64,000 nucleotides of DNA, taken from positions 1,116,001 to 1,180,000 of the forward strand of contig NZ_CP030139.2 of the NCBI RefSeq assembly GCF_003846445.2. Direction: 5' to 3'. How positions within the stretch are numbered: the stretch's first letter is position 1; each line of letters opens with the position of its first letter. Positions 17,889-27,601 of this stretch are shown piece after piece. The notes under the pieces are model-generated. The model searched no databases. It was given only the letters and a program-made list of their open reading frames with translations, and was not told the DNA's origin. Position numbers and translations under genes: made by a program. This DNA is from Synechococcus elongatus PCC 11801 (GTDB taxonomy: Bacteria; Cyanobacteriota; Cyanobacteriia; Synechococcales; Synechococcaceae).

Positions 17889-18941
17889 CTAATCACTGCT
17901 TTGAAGATCGTCGTCTAAATCAAGAGACAGAATTTCTGCAACATCAGCAAGATCTAAATCTGGTAGGTCTGCCAGATCAGGGACTTCAGGAATAGTTTCT
18001 TCTAAGACGTGAACTTCCGATTCTGCTGCTAATGGAGGTTCTGAACGCGGAGGCAGCGATTCTAAAGCGATCGATTCAGGCTCGACGAGATCAGGTTGCT
18101 CCTGTTCGTCCTGGGTCTGTGTTACTTCTGCGAGAGTTTCCTGTTCTACTAAGGGCTGCTCAATTGCTTCAGTTGCCAAATCAAGATCTAATTCTGGGTG
18201 ATCGAAAAATTCGGGATCGGGAAGGGACTCTAAATCATCCTCAGGTAGAAGTGATTCCGGTAGATCTGGAGAGCGATCAAGGTCAAAGGTAGTCGCCTGA
18301 TCGGAATGGATGACGGCATCTAAAATCTCTTCTGACGTCGCTTTATTTACATTGCTGCCACTCGCTAATGATTCAGAAAGCTGAGGCTGCTTAGCAACAA
18401 TAATTTCTTGGTTCGCAAGGGTCGACAAAACAGCAGTCGGTTCCAAGATAAAGGTTGGATGCTGTTCAGCAGTTTCAACGTCTTGAACCGATACAGAGGT
18501 GACGCCGTGAATATCTCCCCAGCGTAGATAACTGTCGGGCAGGCTAGTGATTTTCTGCTGAGAGAGACGCTGGAGTTGTGGCGGCTGTTCAACAGGTAAT
18601 CCTAATAACTGAGTTCCGTGATCAGGTTGCTCAACCTTCATCAAGATTAAAAAGTGAGCTGATTCAAGTGGGGCTGTAGCTTCAGTTCCTGAGAGGCGCG
18701 ATCGCCCCAATAAATGCTGTTCTAGATCAATCACAATGACCTGCTCACCTTGATAGGTGATTAAACCAAAACCACGTCGATGTGGATCGCCATAAATCTT
18801 AGGAGATTGAATGACCTTATAGATACTCTCAATGGGTAGGGCAAACTGCTCATCAGCAATCACGAACACTAAAAATTGCTGATAGCTAAGTTGAGGATTT
18901 TTGTTTGATCGCTGCAGCCGACGAGGGGTATAGGTAGCCAT
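17889..18941 (-). CDS. CheW-domain protein with long acidic tail (last gene of the pix operon)
   Basis: The 350-residue protein has an N-terminal CheW-like domain (about residues 18-160: QFLVFVIADEQFALPIESI at the start, then YQGEQVIVIDLEQHLLG). A ~180-residue, strongly acidic, leucine/proline-rich tail without recognisable domain follows (repeated E/D-L-P patterns such as PDLPESLLPEDDLES and LADLPDLDLADVAEI). CheW domains bridge receptors and the CheA-type kinase. It starts 10 bp from the pixL stop and closes the six-gene cluster. The tail is probably disordered and could dock a pilus motor or a response regulator, but that is speculation. Confidence 0.75.
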   Translation of the reverse strand: MATYTPRRLQRSNKNPQLSYQQFLVFVIADEQFALPIESIYKVIQSPKIYGDPHRRGFGLITYQGEQVIVIDLEQHLLGRSRLSGTEATAPLESAHFLILMKVEQPDHGTQLLGLPVEQPPQLQRLSQQKITSLPDSYLRWGDIHGVTSVSVQDVETAEQHPTFILEPTAVLSTLANQEIIVAKQPQLSESLASGSNVNKATSEEILDAVIHSDQATTFDLDRSPDLPESLLPEDDLESLPDPEFFDHPELDLDLATEAIEQPLVEQETLAEVTQTQDEQEQPDLVEPESIALESLPPRSEPPLAAESEVHVLEETIPEVPDLADLPDLDLADVAEILSLDLDDDLQSSD

Positions 18942-18950
18942 GGAAAAGCC

Positions 18951-21833
18951 CTAGGAGTGGTTGATCTGAATCAGTTCACGCAGCGTTTGTAGAAGCTCAG
19001 ATTCGCGGAAAGGCTTTGTAAAGTAGGCAGAAGCTCCGAGATTCAAGGCCAGCTTTCGGTGCTTATCACCACTGCGCGAGGTCAACATGGCAATGGGCAG
19101 CCGTCTGACTGAATCTAGATTTTTGACTTGCGCCAAGAATCCGTAGCCATCTAAACGGGGCATCTCAACATCACAGATTGCCGCTTCAACCTGCAGACCG
19201 CCTTTGAGCTTGTCAATTGCTTCTTGGCCATCTTTGGCCTGCTCAACGCGATATCCCGCTTTTTCTAAAATACTGGCTAAAAAGCGCCGCACATTAATCG
19301 AGTCATCAATGATGAGAATGGTCTCTTGTGGGGGTAATAGATACGCGGTGGACTGAGTCGGTTCTAACGGCAGTCGATTCAGCGTATGACTATTTTGAAT
19401 CCATTGCAGCAGTGCAAAGGTATCAACCAGTGGAACAATCCGTCCATCGCCCAAAATCGTACAGCTACTAAATCCTGGGGGGAGCGAGATAGTACTATTC
19501 ACCTGCCGAATCGTGACTTCTTGTTCCCCCCAGTAGCGATCGACTTTAACACCGACAAAGTTGTTGCCTTGATTGATGAGCAGAACAATCGGTTCATTGA
19601 TGGTGGGAACACCGTCCAAACTGACTGGCGGACAGGGGCGACTAAACTGAAACCATTGGTCAAGTTGGAGCAACGGAATCAGCGTATCGTCAAGGTTCAA
19701 AACAGTTTGACCCGCACTATTCAGAACCCACTGAGGATTGAGTTCAATAATTTCCTCGATCGCATCGGTTGGTACGGCAACCAGCATGTTGCTCACTTCA
19801 ATGAGTAGAACCCGTGCAACAGAGAGTGAGAAAGGAACCGTGATCGTAAACGTAGTTCCTTGACCCGATTGCGTATCAATCTGAATATCGCCCCGAATCT
19901 GATGAAGATTTGTCCGGACAACATCCATTCCTACACCACGCCCTGAAAGTTCGGTGACCTGATCAGCGGTGGTGAAGCCAGGCTCAAAAATGAGATCAAG
20001 TAATTCGCGATCGCTTGCAGCTTCAAGGCTGGCTTGATCTAAACCCATCAACTGAGCACGTTGCCGAATCTTTTGAAGATCGACTCCGTTACCATTATCT
20101 TGAATCGTAATAACGGTTTGATTACCTCGATATGCAGCAGTAATTTCAATGGTTGCGGTTGCTGGTTTACCTCGGGATTGACGAACTACGGGCGTCTCAA
20201 TACCGTGATCAAAAGCATTACGAACAAGATGCAGAAGAGGGTCAGTCAGCAACTCTAGGATGGCGCGATCGATCAGCGTATTCTCACCATTAACAATGAG
20301 CTGAACTTCTTTGCCATACTCTTGGCTGAGCTGACGAATCATACGTGGGTAACGATTCACCAAATCTGCAAAAGGACGCATTCTCACCTGTGTGAGGCGA
20401 CCTTGCATTTGCTTAGCCGTACGGTTGAGCGCTTGGCCGGTATGTTCAGTCTCTTCAAGATTGGTTTCGATATCACTCGTAATTTCTTGGATCTGAACAA
20501 TGGTTTCCATCACCTCTTGGGAAACCAAATGGACAGGACTATAGCGATCAAATTCCAAGATATCGAAGCTTTGCTGCCAAGAGTTTAGAGCGCCACCTAC
20601 AACGCTGCTGACTGGGATTGCCGTTGCTGCGCGATCGGTGGTCGCTCGTAGCTCAAAGCTCGATTGCTCCAAGCGTCGTACCTTACTCTTAAGTGTCTGC
20701 AATAACTGTCGCATTCGCTTCAGTTGCAAACTGAGGCCATTCCGCTCGATGGTCAGTTCACCAAACAGCTCACTAATATCCTCTAACTGCTGAACAGCTA
20801 CACGAACAGTTCGCACTTGGCTAACATCTGTTGCCAAATCAGAGGCACTAGATGGAGGATTGATGGTCTGAGTGGTAATCGTTTCAGGCGTAAATTCGAG
20901 CTGCGCTGTCTGAGCAACTGTCAGACCTGGCTCTGATCCCGACTGCAGATCAGCAGTGGAAACGGCTGTCCGGGGCTTGGCGAATGATGTTGATTCCCCA
21001 GTCGGGAGAAATGCCTCGGCAGCTATATCAACCTCTTCTCCCACGGCAATGGAAGGAATGGCATCTGCCAGCTCTGCCCGATAGACAAACTGATCCGGCA
21101 ACGCATTCAACTGTTGAGTCAGGACTAAAGCCTGACAGTGCCTCAAGTCTTTGAGGACTTGGCCTGCGATCGCTTTGACATCTGTTGATGGCTGTTCCAA
21201 CAAATCAGAAATTGAAAGACAGAACTGACTGAATTGAGGGAGTTCTAACATCTGCCCAAGTCCTGAAAGTTCTTGGGCAACGATCGCAAACTCTTCTCGC
21301 AGACAAGGATGATTTGGCGTCTGTAGCACAGTCTCCAAACGTTGCAAACATCCCTCCACTTCGGATTCAAACAGGAGCGATCGCATATCGTCTCCCGCTT
21401 CTTCCGACAGGAGAGCAAGATCATTCTCCGGCTGCGGCTCACCGAACTGATCTCGCAACAATCCAAACAGGGGATGAATATGTCCCTCAAGCCATTGATC
21501 CGTTGGTTCCGTTCCCTGTCGATTCAGCTGGAGCACCTGATGAACTTGGTCAACCGCATGGAGGAGCTGCCGTTCCAAGGGCTTTTCAAGGGTTTTGCCT
21601 GCTCGCATCACCTTGAAAAAGTCCTCTAATTGGTGGGCGAGATCACTAAGGACAGTGAAGCCCATCATGGCTGCGCCACCCTTAATGGAATGGGCAGCCC
21701 GCAGGATCAAATCAATCGTGGAACGGCGATCGCTAGTTTGGCTGATGTCACTAAGCTCTCGCTCAATCGTACTGAGATAGTCTTCAGCTTCTTCCAGAAA
21801 TTGAAGCCGAATCACGGCTTGAGGATCACTCAT
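18951..21833 (-). CDS. pixL: PixL, CheA-type hybrid histidine kinase with C-terminal receiver
   Basis: The 960-residue protein begins with an Hpt domain, phospho-acceptor histidine 48 in AAHSIKGGAAMMGF. A linker with low-complexity sequence follows, then a dimerisation region. The ATPase domain has HLVRNAFDHGIE (N box), DNGNGVD (G1) and GRGVGMDVV (G2). A CheW-like regulatory domain (VARVLLIEVSNMLVAVPTD) and a REC domain at the C-terminus complete it, with the acceptor aspartate in AICDVEMPRLDG and the lysine in FTKPF. It would autophosphorylate in response to PixJ and pass phosphate to PixG/PixH to steer pilus motility. The ATG at 21833 lies four bases past the pixJ stop. Confidence 0.92.
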   Translation of the reverse strand: MSDPQAVIRLQFLEEAEDYLSTIERELSDISQTSDRRSTIDLILRAAHSIKGGAAMMGFTVLSDLAHQLEDFFKVMRAGKTLEKPLERQLLHAVDQVHQVLQLNRQGTEPTDQWLEGHIHPLFGLLRDQFGEPQPENDLALLSEEAGDDMRSLLFESEVEGCLQRLETVLQTPNHPCLREEFAIVAQELSGLGQMLELPQFSQFCLSISDLLEQPSTDVKAIAGQVLKDLRHCQALVLTQQLNALPDQFVYRAELADAIPSIAVGEEVDIAAEAFLPTGESTSFAKPRTAVSTADLQSGSEPGLTVAQTAQLEFTPETITTQTINPPSSASDLATDVSQVRTVRVAVQQLEDISELFGELTIERNGLSLQLKRMRQLLQTLKSKVRRLEQSSFELRATTDRAATAIPVSSVVGGALNSWQQSFDILEFDRYSPVHLVSQEVMETIVQIQEITSDIETNLEETEHTGQALNRTAKQMQGRLTQVRMRPFADLVNRYPRMIRQLSQEYGKEVQLIVNGENTLIDRAILELLTDPLLHLVRNAFDHGIETPVVRQSRGKPATATIEITAAYRGNQTVITIQDNGNGVDLQKIRQRAQLMGLDQASLEAASDRELLDLIFEPGFTTADQVTELSGRGVGMDVVRTNLHQIRGDIQIDTQSGQGTTFTITVPFSLSVARVLLIEVSNMLVAVPTDAIEEIIELNPQWVLNSAGQTVLNLDDTLIPLLQLDQWFQFSRPCPPVSLDGVPTINEPIVLLINQGNNFVGVKVDRYWGEQEVTIRQVNSTISLPPGFSSCTILGDGRIVPLVDTFALLQWIQNSHTLNRLPLEPTQSTAYLLPPQETILIIDDSINVRRFLASILEKAGYRVEQAKDGQEAIDKLKGGLQVEAAICDVEMPRLDGYGFLAQVKNLDSVRRLPIAMLTSRSGDKHRKLALNLGASAYFTKPFRESELLQTLRELIQINHS

Positions 21834-21837
21834 GGCT

Positions 21838-24800
21838 CTATTCCTCAGCACCCACTCTAAAGGTATCAACGGAGGATTTGAGTTTTTGAGCAACGGCAAC
21901 AGTCGACTGAAGGGAAGTCGAGATATGGCGGGATGTATCCGAGATTTCTTCAGAGAAGTCTGCCATCTCTTTCATCAGGTCAGTCACAATGTTCGAAGTT
22001 TGAGACTGACTGACTGTTGCTTGTGAAATGGCTTGAACCAATTGGTCAATCTGTTGAGACACAAACACGATTTCCTCAAGATTTTTCTTCGCCGTTTCGA
22101 CAAGTTGCGTCCCTTCAACCACCTGGCTCGTGCCCGTTTCCATGGCAGTCACCACCTCATTGGTTTCTTGTTGAATGGCTTCAACAATCTGCTCAATTTC
22201 TTTGGTAGCAGCAGCAGAGCGGGTTGCCAGCTCACCCACCTCCTCTGCAACGACTGCAAAGCCTCGACCTTCTTCGCCAGCTCGTGCCGCCTCAATACTG
22301 GCGTTAATTGCCAAGAGGTTGGTCTGAAGGGCGATCTGGTTAATCAGCGAAATTACCTTGGAGATCTGTTGTGAAGACTCACCCAGTCGTTTCACTTTTT
22401 TCGCAGTCTCAGCAACTGTTTCGCGCAAGTGGAGGATGCTCCGTACGGTTTCATCCATGGTTTGACCACTGCTGATTGCCGTCTCAGACGACTTCCGAGC
22501 CACCTCAGCAGCTTGGTTTGCTGTGTTGGAGACGGCAACGATGGAGTTGGACATCTCCGCTACAGCATTCAGCGTCTGTTTAATCTTCTCGGCTTGACTT
22601 TGGGAGTCAGCAGCTAGACGTTGCATCGAGTTGGCATCGCTATCCAGAGAAGCATTCACCTTCTGGGTGGAAGCTTTCACTTGCACCACAACTGCGCGCA
22701 AACTCTCAATCAAGGAGTTGAAAATGTCAGCAACAGTACTAATTTCTCCAGCTGAGATATCTGCCCGAACCGTTAGGTCACCCCGGGATGCTTCTTCAAC
22801 ATCACTGAGCAGCCGAATCAGCTCTGTTTGAATGGCTTCAGTCCGCTGGCGTTGCTCTTGTGCCAACTGTTCTGCGCGATCGCGGGACTCTTCGGCCTGC
22901 CGGAGGAAATCAGCCCGAGCCAAGGCCAAACCGACTTGTGTTGCAAGCTGGGTGAAGAGATCAATTTCTGATTGCTGCCAGTTGCGCGGGCCCGAGCATT
23001 GGTGCGCCACAAACAGGGCAATCAGTTTTTTCTCCACCACGATTGGAGCAACGAGATTCGCTCTAACAGCTAAAGGCTCCAGTTGCTTGAGATGACATTC
23101 CGTCAAGCCAGCATTGTAGATGTCTGGAGTGGCTTGAACGCGGCCAGCCGCATAGGCGTCGACCCAATCGCGCCGGAAGCAAGGGTCATCAATGGTAACG
23201 TGCAATGCTGATGGCCACTCGTAGTCCACCGATTCAGCCACGACTGTGCCAGACCAGGCTTCATCAAATTCATAAACAACCACACGGTTAGTGGAGAGCG
23301 CTCGGCGGGTCTCTTTGACTGCGATTTGGAGGACATCTTCTGGACTTGCTTGCGCAAGAAGTCTAGATGTAATCTCACGAATCTGCTCAGCACGGTTAGC
23401 CTCAGCAACTTGTTGTTCGAGGAAGCGAGCGCGGGTAATTGCCAAGCCGAGCTGTGTTGCCAGCTGACTGAAAAGATCAATTTCAGACTGTTGCCAATTG
23501 CGAGGTCCAGCGCAGTGGTGCGCGACAAAGAGAGCGATCAGCCTTTTCTCCACCACAATCGGAGCAACCAGATTTGCTCTAACTGCCAATGGCTCCAGTT
23601 GCTTGAGGTGACACTCCGTCAAGCCAGCGTTGTAAATATCAGGGGTTGCCTGAATTCGACCTGCTGCATAGGCCTCCACCCAATCGCGCCGGAAACAGGG
23701 GTCATCAATCGTGACATTTAAGGCTGAAGGCCAAGCGGAGTTCACTGACTCCGCAATAACAGTGCCGCTCCAACTGGCATCAAACTCATAGACCACCACG
23801 CGATCGGTGGCAAGGGCACGACGCGTCGCATGAACAGCCAGTTGCAAGACACTATCAACCGTCGTGGGTGAGACGAGCTGTGAGGTAATATCCCGAACGA
23901 TTTTGGCACGGTTCGCCTCAGCGACTTGTTGTTCAAGGAAGCGAGCGCGAGTAATCGCTAAGCCGAGCTGTGTTGCTAGCTGACTGAAAAGATCGATTTC
24001 TGATTGCTCCCAGGTTCGAGTCCCTGAGCATTGGTGCGCAATAAACAATGCAATCAGTTTCTTCTCAATCACGATTGGAGCGACCAGATTGGCCCTGACT
24101 GCCAGAGGCTCCAATTGCTTGAGGTGACATTCTGTCAAGCCCGCATTGTAAATGTCAGGGGTCGCCTGAATCCGACCTGCTGCGTAGGCCTCCACCCAAT
24201 CGCGTCGGAAGCAGGGATCATCGATGACGATGTTGAGTGAAGACGGCCAAGTTGAGTCCACCGACTCCGCAATGATTGTGCCGCTCCAGTTCTCATCAAA
24301 TTCATAAACAATGACGCGATCGGTGGCGAGGGCACGACGGGTTTCTTGCACCGCTACTCGCAGCACGCTCTCAACATCTGATTGAGCAACCAAGTCCGAG
24401 GTAATGGCCCGCACCAATTTGGCGCGGTTGGTCTCTGCAATTTGTTGTTCGAGGAACCGTGCCCGAGTGATCGCCAACCCCACTTGCGTTGCCAATTGAC
24501 CGAAGAGATCCACTTCTGACTGTTCCCAATCTCGCGTCCCTGAGCATTGGTGCGCAATAAACAGTGCAATCAGTTTCTTCTCGATCACGATTGGAGCGAC
24601 CAGATTGGCCCTGACTGCCAGAGGCTCCAGCTGCTTGAGGTGACATTCCGTCAAGCCAGCGTTGTAAATATCAGGGGTTGCCTGAATCCGACCTGCTGCG
24701 TAGGCTTCTACCCAATCGCGCCGGAAGCAGGGATCATCGATGACGATGTTGAGTGAAGACGGCCAAGTTGAGTCCACCGACTCCGCAATGATTGTGCCGC

Positions 24801-26568
24801 TCCAGTTCTCATCAAATTCATAAACAATGACGCGATCGGTGGCGAGGGCACGGCGGGTTTCTTGCACCGCTACTCGCAGCACGCTCTCAACATCTGATTG
24901 AGCAACCAAGTCCGAGGTAATGGCCCGCACCAATTTGGCACGATTGGTCTCTGCAATTTGTTGTTCGAGGAACCGCGCCCGAGTGATCGCCAACCCCACT
25001 TGCGTTGCTAGCTGACCAAAGAGATCAATTTCTGACTGTTGCCAGTCACGTGGTCCTGAGCATTGGTGCGCAATAAACAGTGAAATCAATTTCTTCTCGA
25101 TCACGATTGGAGCCACTAAATTGGCTTTAACGGCCAGAGGCTCCAATTGCTTGAGGTGACATTCCGTCAAGCCCGCATTGTAAATGTCAGGGGTCGCCTG
25201 AATTCGACCTGCTGCGTAGGCTTCCACCCAATCGCGTCGGAAGCAGGGGTCATCAATGACAATGTTGAGCGAAGAAGGCCAATTTGAATCGACTGACTCA
25301 GCAATGATTGTGCCGCTCCAGTTCTTGTCAAATTCATAGATGACGACACGATCGGCATTAATGGCACGACGGGTTTCCTGCACTGCCGTCCGAAGCACAC
25401 TCTCAACATCTTCTTGAACCACAAGTTCCGAGGTGATCGCCCGTACCAGCTTGGCGCGATTGGCCTCGATCACTTGTTGCTCTAGGAACAGAGCACGCGT
25501 CATCGCCAGACCGACTTGCGTTGCCAATTGGGTGAGCAAATCAATTTCAAACTGTTGCCACTGGCGCGGTCCCGAACATTGATGGGCAATAAACAAGCCA
25601 ATCAGTTGCTTCTCAACGATGACCGGTGTAACGAGGTTGGCACGAACCGCAAGGGGAGCCAACTGGCGCAGGTGACATTCCGTCAAGCCAGCATTGTAAA
25701 TATCTGCCGTCGCCTGCACACGACCCGCTGTGTAAGCATCAATCCAATCTTTGCGGAAACAGGGATCATCAATCGTGATGTGCAGAGCTGGTGGCCAACC
25801 TGGATCAACGGACTCAGCAACGACGGTGCCCGCCCAAGTTTCATCAAACTTGTAAAGGATGACGCGATCGCAGCCAAGTGCAATCCGAGCTTCTTGAACC
25901 GCAGCGTTGAGAACGTCAGCGACACTCGATTGAGAAATCAGACGCAATGTGATTTCACGAACTAGCTGATTGACTCGCACCGTGACCGAGCGTTGCTGCT
26001 CTCGACTCACTTCTGCTGTTGCAAGAACAGTTTGAATTTGAGTGGCAGCTTGATTGACTTCCTGCCCAAGCACCGCGATTTCATCATCCCCATCAGCGGC
26101 GACAGCAACGTTCAAATCCCCTTGACTCAATTTTTCCAGTGCGTCGATGACCGCCTGCAGTCGTTGGCTACTACGGCTGGCTAAGGCCGCGGCAATCACC
26201 CCAACGGCCAAAGCTGACAACCCTGTCCCCCACAAGAGGGTGAAGAAGAGGCTGCGCTTGAGTTGTTCAGCTTCTTGTTGCGCAGTCGCACTCCCGCTTG
26301 TCTGGGCCATCTCCGTGATTGAACGGTTGACCAAACTGTGGGTAATCATGCCAACACCCAAGACTGGCAGCACCCCCATCGCGATCGCCAACAGTGTCAG
26401 CTTCAACTTCAATCCTGAGCGGACGGGCTTGCTGCCAGTACTAGAGGAATTCTGACCATTGGCTGAGGGGGTTCCCAGATCAGCGCCTATCACACCTTGA
26501 TTGAAATGCTCAGCAGTGGAGTTGCCAACTTGGGGCGCAGCATTTTCAGGGCGTTGGGTGGTGGACAT
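21838..26568 (-). CDS. pixJ: PixJ, phototaxis receptor with six tandem DXCF cyanobacteriochrome GAF domains
   Basis: The 1576-residue protein has a ~54-residue polar N-terminus and a helix near residues 55-78. A very short loop, a second helix near 105-128 and a HAMP domain follow. Six GAF units come next, on an exact 172-residue period, and the C-terminus is a methyl-accepting signalling domain (hairpin tip near [19 protein letters not shown]). In every unit a DPCF motif (Cys 270, 442, 614, 786, 958, 1130) and an ECH motif (Cys 298, 470, 642, 814, 986, 1158) are present, the dual-cysteine signature of blue/green DXCF cyanobacteriochromes. It needs a linear tetrapyrrole. Published S. elongatus PixJ is, as I recall, described with five GAF domains; here I count six. 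The ATG at 26568 follows AAAGGAAT. Confidence 0.93.
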   Translation of the reverse strand: MSTTQRPENAAPQVGNSTAEHFNQGVIGADLGTPSANGQNSSSTGSKPVRSGLKLKLTLLAIAMGVLPVLGVGMITHSLVNRSITEMAQTSGSATAQQEAEQLKRSLFFTLLWGTGLSALAVGVIAAALASRSSQRLQAVIDALEKLSQGDLNVAVAADGDDEIAVLGQEVNQAATQIQTVLATAEVSREQQRSVTVRVNQLVREITLRLISQSSVADVLNAAVQEARIALGCDRVILYKFDETWAGTVVAESVDPGWPPALHITIDDPCFRKDWIDAYTAGRVQATADIYNAGLTECHLRQLAPLAVRANLVTPVIVEKQLIGLFIAHQCSGPRQWQQFEIDLLTQLATQVGLAMTRALFLEQQVIEANRAKLVRAITSELVVQEDVESVLRTAVQETRRAINADRVVIYEFDKNWSGTIIAESVDSNWPSSLNIVIDDPCFRRDWVEAYAAGRIQATPDIYNAGLTECHLKQLEPLAVKANLVAPIVIEKKLISLFIAHQCSGPRDWQQSEIDLFGQLATQVGLAITRARFLEQQIAETNRAKLVRAITSDLVAQSDVESVLRVAVQETRRALATDRVIVYEFDENWSGTIIAESVDSTWPSSLNIVIDDPCFRRDWVEAYAAGRIQATPDIYNAGLTECHLKQLEPLAVRANLVAPIVIEKKLIALFIAHQCSGTRDWEQSEVDLFGQLATQVGLAITRARFLEQQIAETNRAKLVRAITSDLVAQSDVESVLRVAVQETRRALATDRVIVYEFDENWSGTIIAESVDSTWPSSLNIVIDDPCFRRDWVEAYAAGRIQATPDIYNAGLTECHLKQLEPLAVRANLVAPIVIEKKLIALFIAHQCSGTRTWEQSEIDLFSQLATQLGLAITRARFLEQQVAEANRAKIVRDITSQLVSPTTVDSVLQLAVHATRRALATDRVVVYEFDASWSGTVIAESVNSAWPSALNVTIDDPCFRRDWVEAYAAGRIQATPDIYNAGLTECHLKQLEPLAVRANLVAPIVVEKRLIALFVAHHCAGPRNWQQSEIDLFSQLATQLGLAITRARFLEQQVAEANRAEQIREITSRLLAQASPEDVLQIAVKETRRALSTNRVVVYEFDEAWSGTVVAESVDYEWPSALHVTIDDPCFRRDWVDAYAAGRVQATPDIYNAGLTECHLKQLEPLAVRANLVAPIVVEKKLIALFVAHQCSGPRNWQQSEIDLFTQLATQVGLALARADFLRQAEESRDRAEQLAQEQRQRTEAIQTELIRLLSDVEEASRGDLTVRADISAGEISTVADIFNSLIESLRAVVVQVKASTQKVNASLDSDANSMQRLAADSQSQAEKIKQTLNAVAEMSNSIVAVSNTANQAAEVARKSSETAISSGQTMDETVRSILHLRETVAETAKKVKRLGESSQQISKVISLINQIALQTNLLAINASIEAARAGEEGRGFAVVAEEVGELATRSAAATKEIEQIVEAIQQETNEVVTAMETGTSQVVEGTQLVETAKKNLEEIVFVSQQIDQLVQAISQATVSQSQTSNIVTDLMKEMADFSEEISDTSRHISTSLQSTVAVAQKLKSSVDTFRVGAEE
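22880..25970 (-). repeat. Six tandem 516-bp GAF-encoding repeats inside pixJ
   Basis: The GAF-coding part of pixJ consists of six units repeating every 516 bp (172 codons) without indels. I checked this by locating the DPCF cysteine codons, for example at 25759-25761, 25243-25245 and 23179-23181. Units 3 and 4 are nearly identical: about 190 bp at 24207-24400 match 24723-24916 with only single-base differences, and the encoded proteins are identical for most of the domain. The first and last units are the most diverged. The pattern fits recent duplication or gene conversion in the middle of an older array. Confidence 0.9.
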
Positions 26569-26654
26569 GATAGGTCTATTCCTTTGGAGTGGAAGTTTGA
26601 GGGAAGTGAAAGGTTGGGCAAAAAGACACAAGTCACCGTCAACAAGCAACGGGA

Positions 26655-27161
26655 CTAGGTGACTTGAGGCTTGAGGTTGTTGCTATTCGCGATCGCAGCG
26701 GAATCGAGTACCAGCAACAGTTCTTGGTCGTACAGGTAGCAGCCTCTGAGGTAGGGCACCAAACTGGCCTCAACGGCCCCAACCGGTGACTGGATGCTGC
26801 TAGGGTCTAGTCGACTGAGACCTTCAACTTGCTGAATGGCTAAACCGAGTAATTGACCCGCAACTTGGATGACAACAACGGCATATTGCCGGAGATCAAA
26901 ACTCAGGGCTGGAAAACCCAACAGCTGAGGAAGATCAATCATCCAAACGACGCGGTTGCGATGGTTAAACAGCCCCAAAACGGTACTGGGCATGTTGGGC
27001 ATGAGGGTCAACTGATGGGGATTCACCATCACGACTTCCTGAGCCTCAATCGTTGGGATGACGGCGATCGCAACATCACTCAGTCTGAGCCGCAAATAGG
27101 ACTGAACTGATTGCGTGGCTAGCGATCCGGGTGTCAAGCCAAGCAAGAGCGAGCTATTCAT
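26655..27161 (-). CDS. pixI: PixI, CheW-like coupling protein
   Basis: The 168-residue protein starts [18 protein letters not shown] and contains one CheW domain: a beta-rich core with [21 protein letters not shown] and [21 protein letters not shown]. It should couple PixJ to the PixL kinase. I chose the ATG at 27161 over a longer frame that overlaps pixH, because the family N-terminus is short. The gene sits 25 bp beyond the pixH stop and 86 bp before the pixJ start. Confidence 0.85.
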   Translation of the reverse strand: MNSSLLLGLTPGSLATQSVQSYLRLRLSDVAIAVIPTIEAQEVVMVNPHQLTLMPNMPSTVLGLFNHRNRVVWMIDLPQLLGFPALSFDLRQYAVVVIQVAGQLLGLAIQQVEGLSRLDPSSIQSPVGAVEASLVPYLRGCYLYDQELLLVLDSAAIANSNNLKPQVT

Positions 27162-27186
27162 GTCATACCTGACGGGATTACCATTC

Positions 27187-27549
27187 CTAGGAGTCAACAG
27201 AACGAACAGCTTTCACCAAATCCTCTTGTTTAAAAGGCTTGGTTACGTAAGCATCGGCTCCCTGCTTCATCGCCCACAACCGATCGATTTCCTGATTTTT
27301 GGAACTGCAGACAATCACCGGCAGTTTTTCAGTCTCAGGATTTTTCTTCAGGCTGCGGCAGAGTTCAAAACCACTCATGCCAGGCATCACCACATCCGTG
27401 ACCACGACATCTGGTTTGTACAAATCCACCTTACTTAAAGCATCTTGGGCGTTATTCGCCCCAATCACGGTGTAGCCACTGGCCTGTAGGTAAGTGGTAA
27501 TCAGCTCCATTTCGGAAGCCGTATCTTCAACAACCAGCACTGTGCTCAT
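27187..27549 (-). CDS. pixH: PixH, CheY-like single-domain response regulator
   Basis: The 120-residue protein is a stand-alone receiver. The acidic pocket is in VVEDTASEM, the phospho-acceptor is Asp52 in VVTDVVMPGMSG, the threonine/serine switch lies in IVCSSK, and the lysine is in YVTKPF. No output domain is attached, as in CheY. By analogy with the Synechocystis Pil/Pix systems it would be a phosphate target of PixL that modulates pilus retraction or polarity. It lies between pixG and pixI in the operon. Confidence 0.9.
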   Translation of the reverse strand: MSTVLVVEDTASEMELITTYLQASGYTVIGANNAQDALSKVDLYKPDVVVTDVVMPGMSGFELCRSLKKNPETEKLPVIVCSSKNQEIDRLWAMKQGADAYVTKPFKQEDLVKAVRSVDS

Positions 27550-27601
27550 GGGATGTTTTGCTTTGGTGAAAGAGGAAGAGACAGAGAGAAGGACAGGTCA
27601 A

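Noticed and set aside
22017-25965. Several plus-strand frames opposite pixJ (62-149 residues), similar to each other
   Set aside because: They recur with the 516-bp GAF period because they mirror the tandem repeat. They carry no ribosome site or domain, so they are shadows of pixJ.
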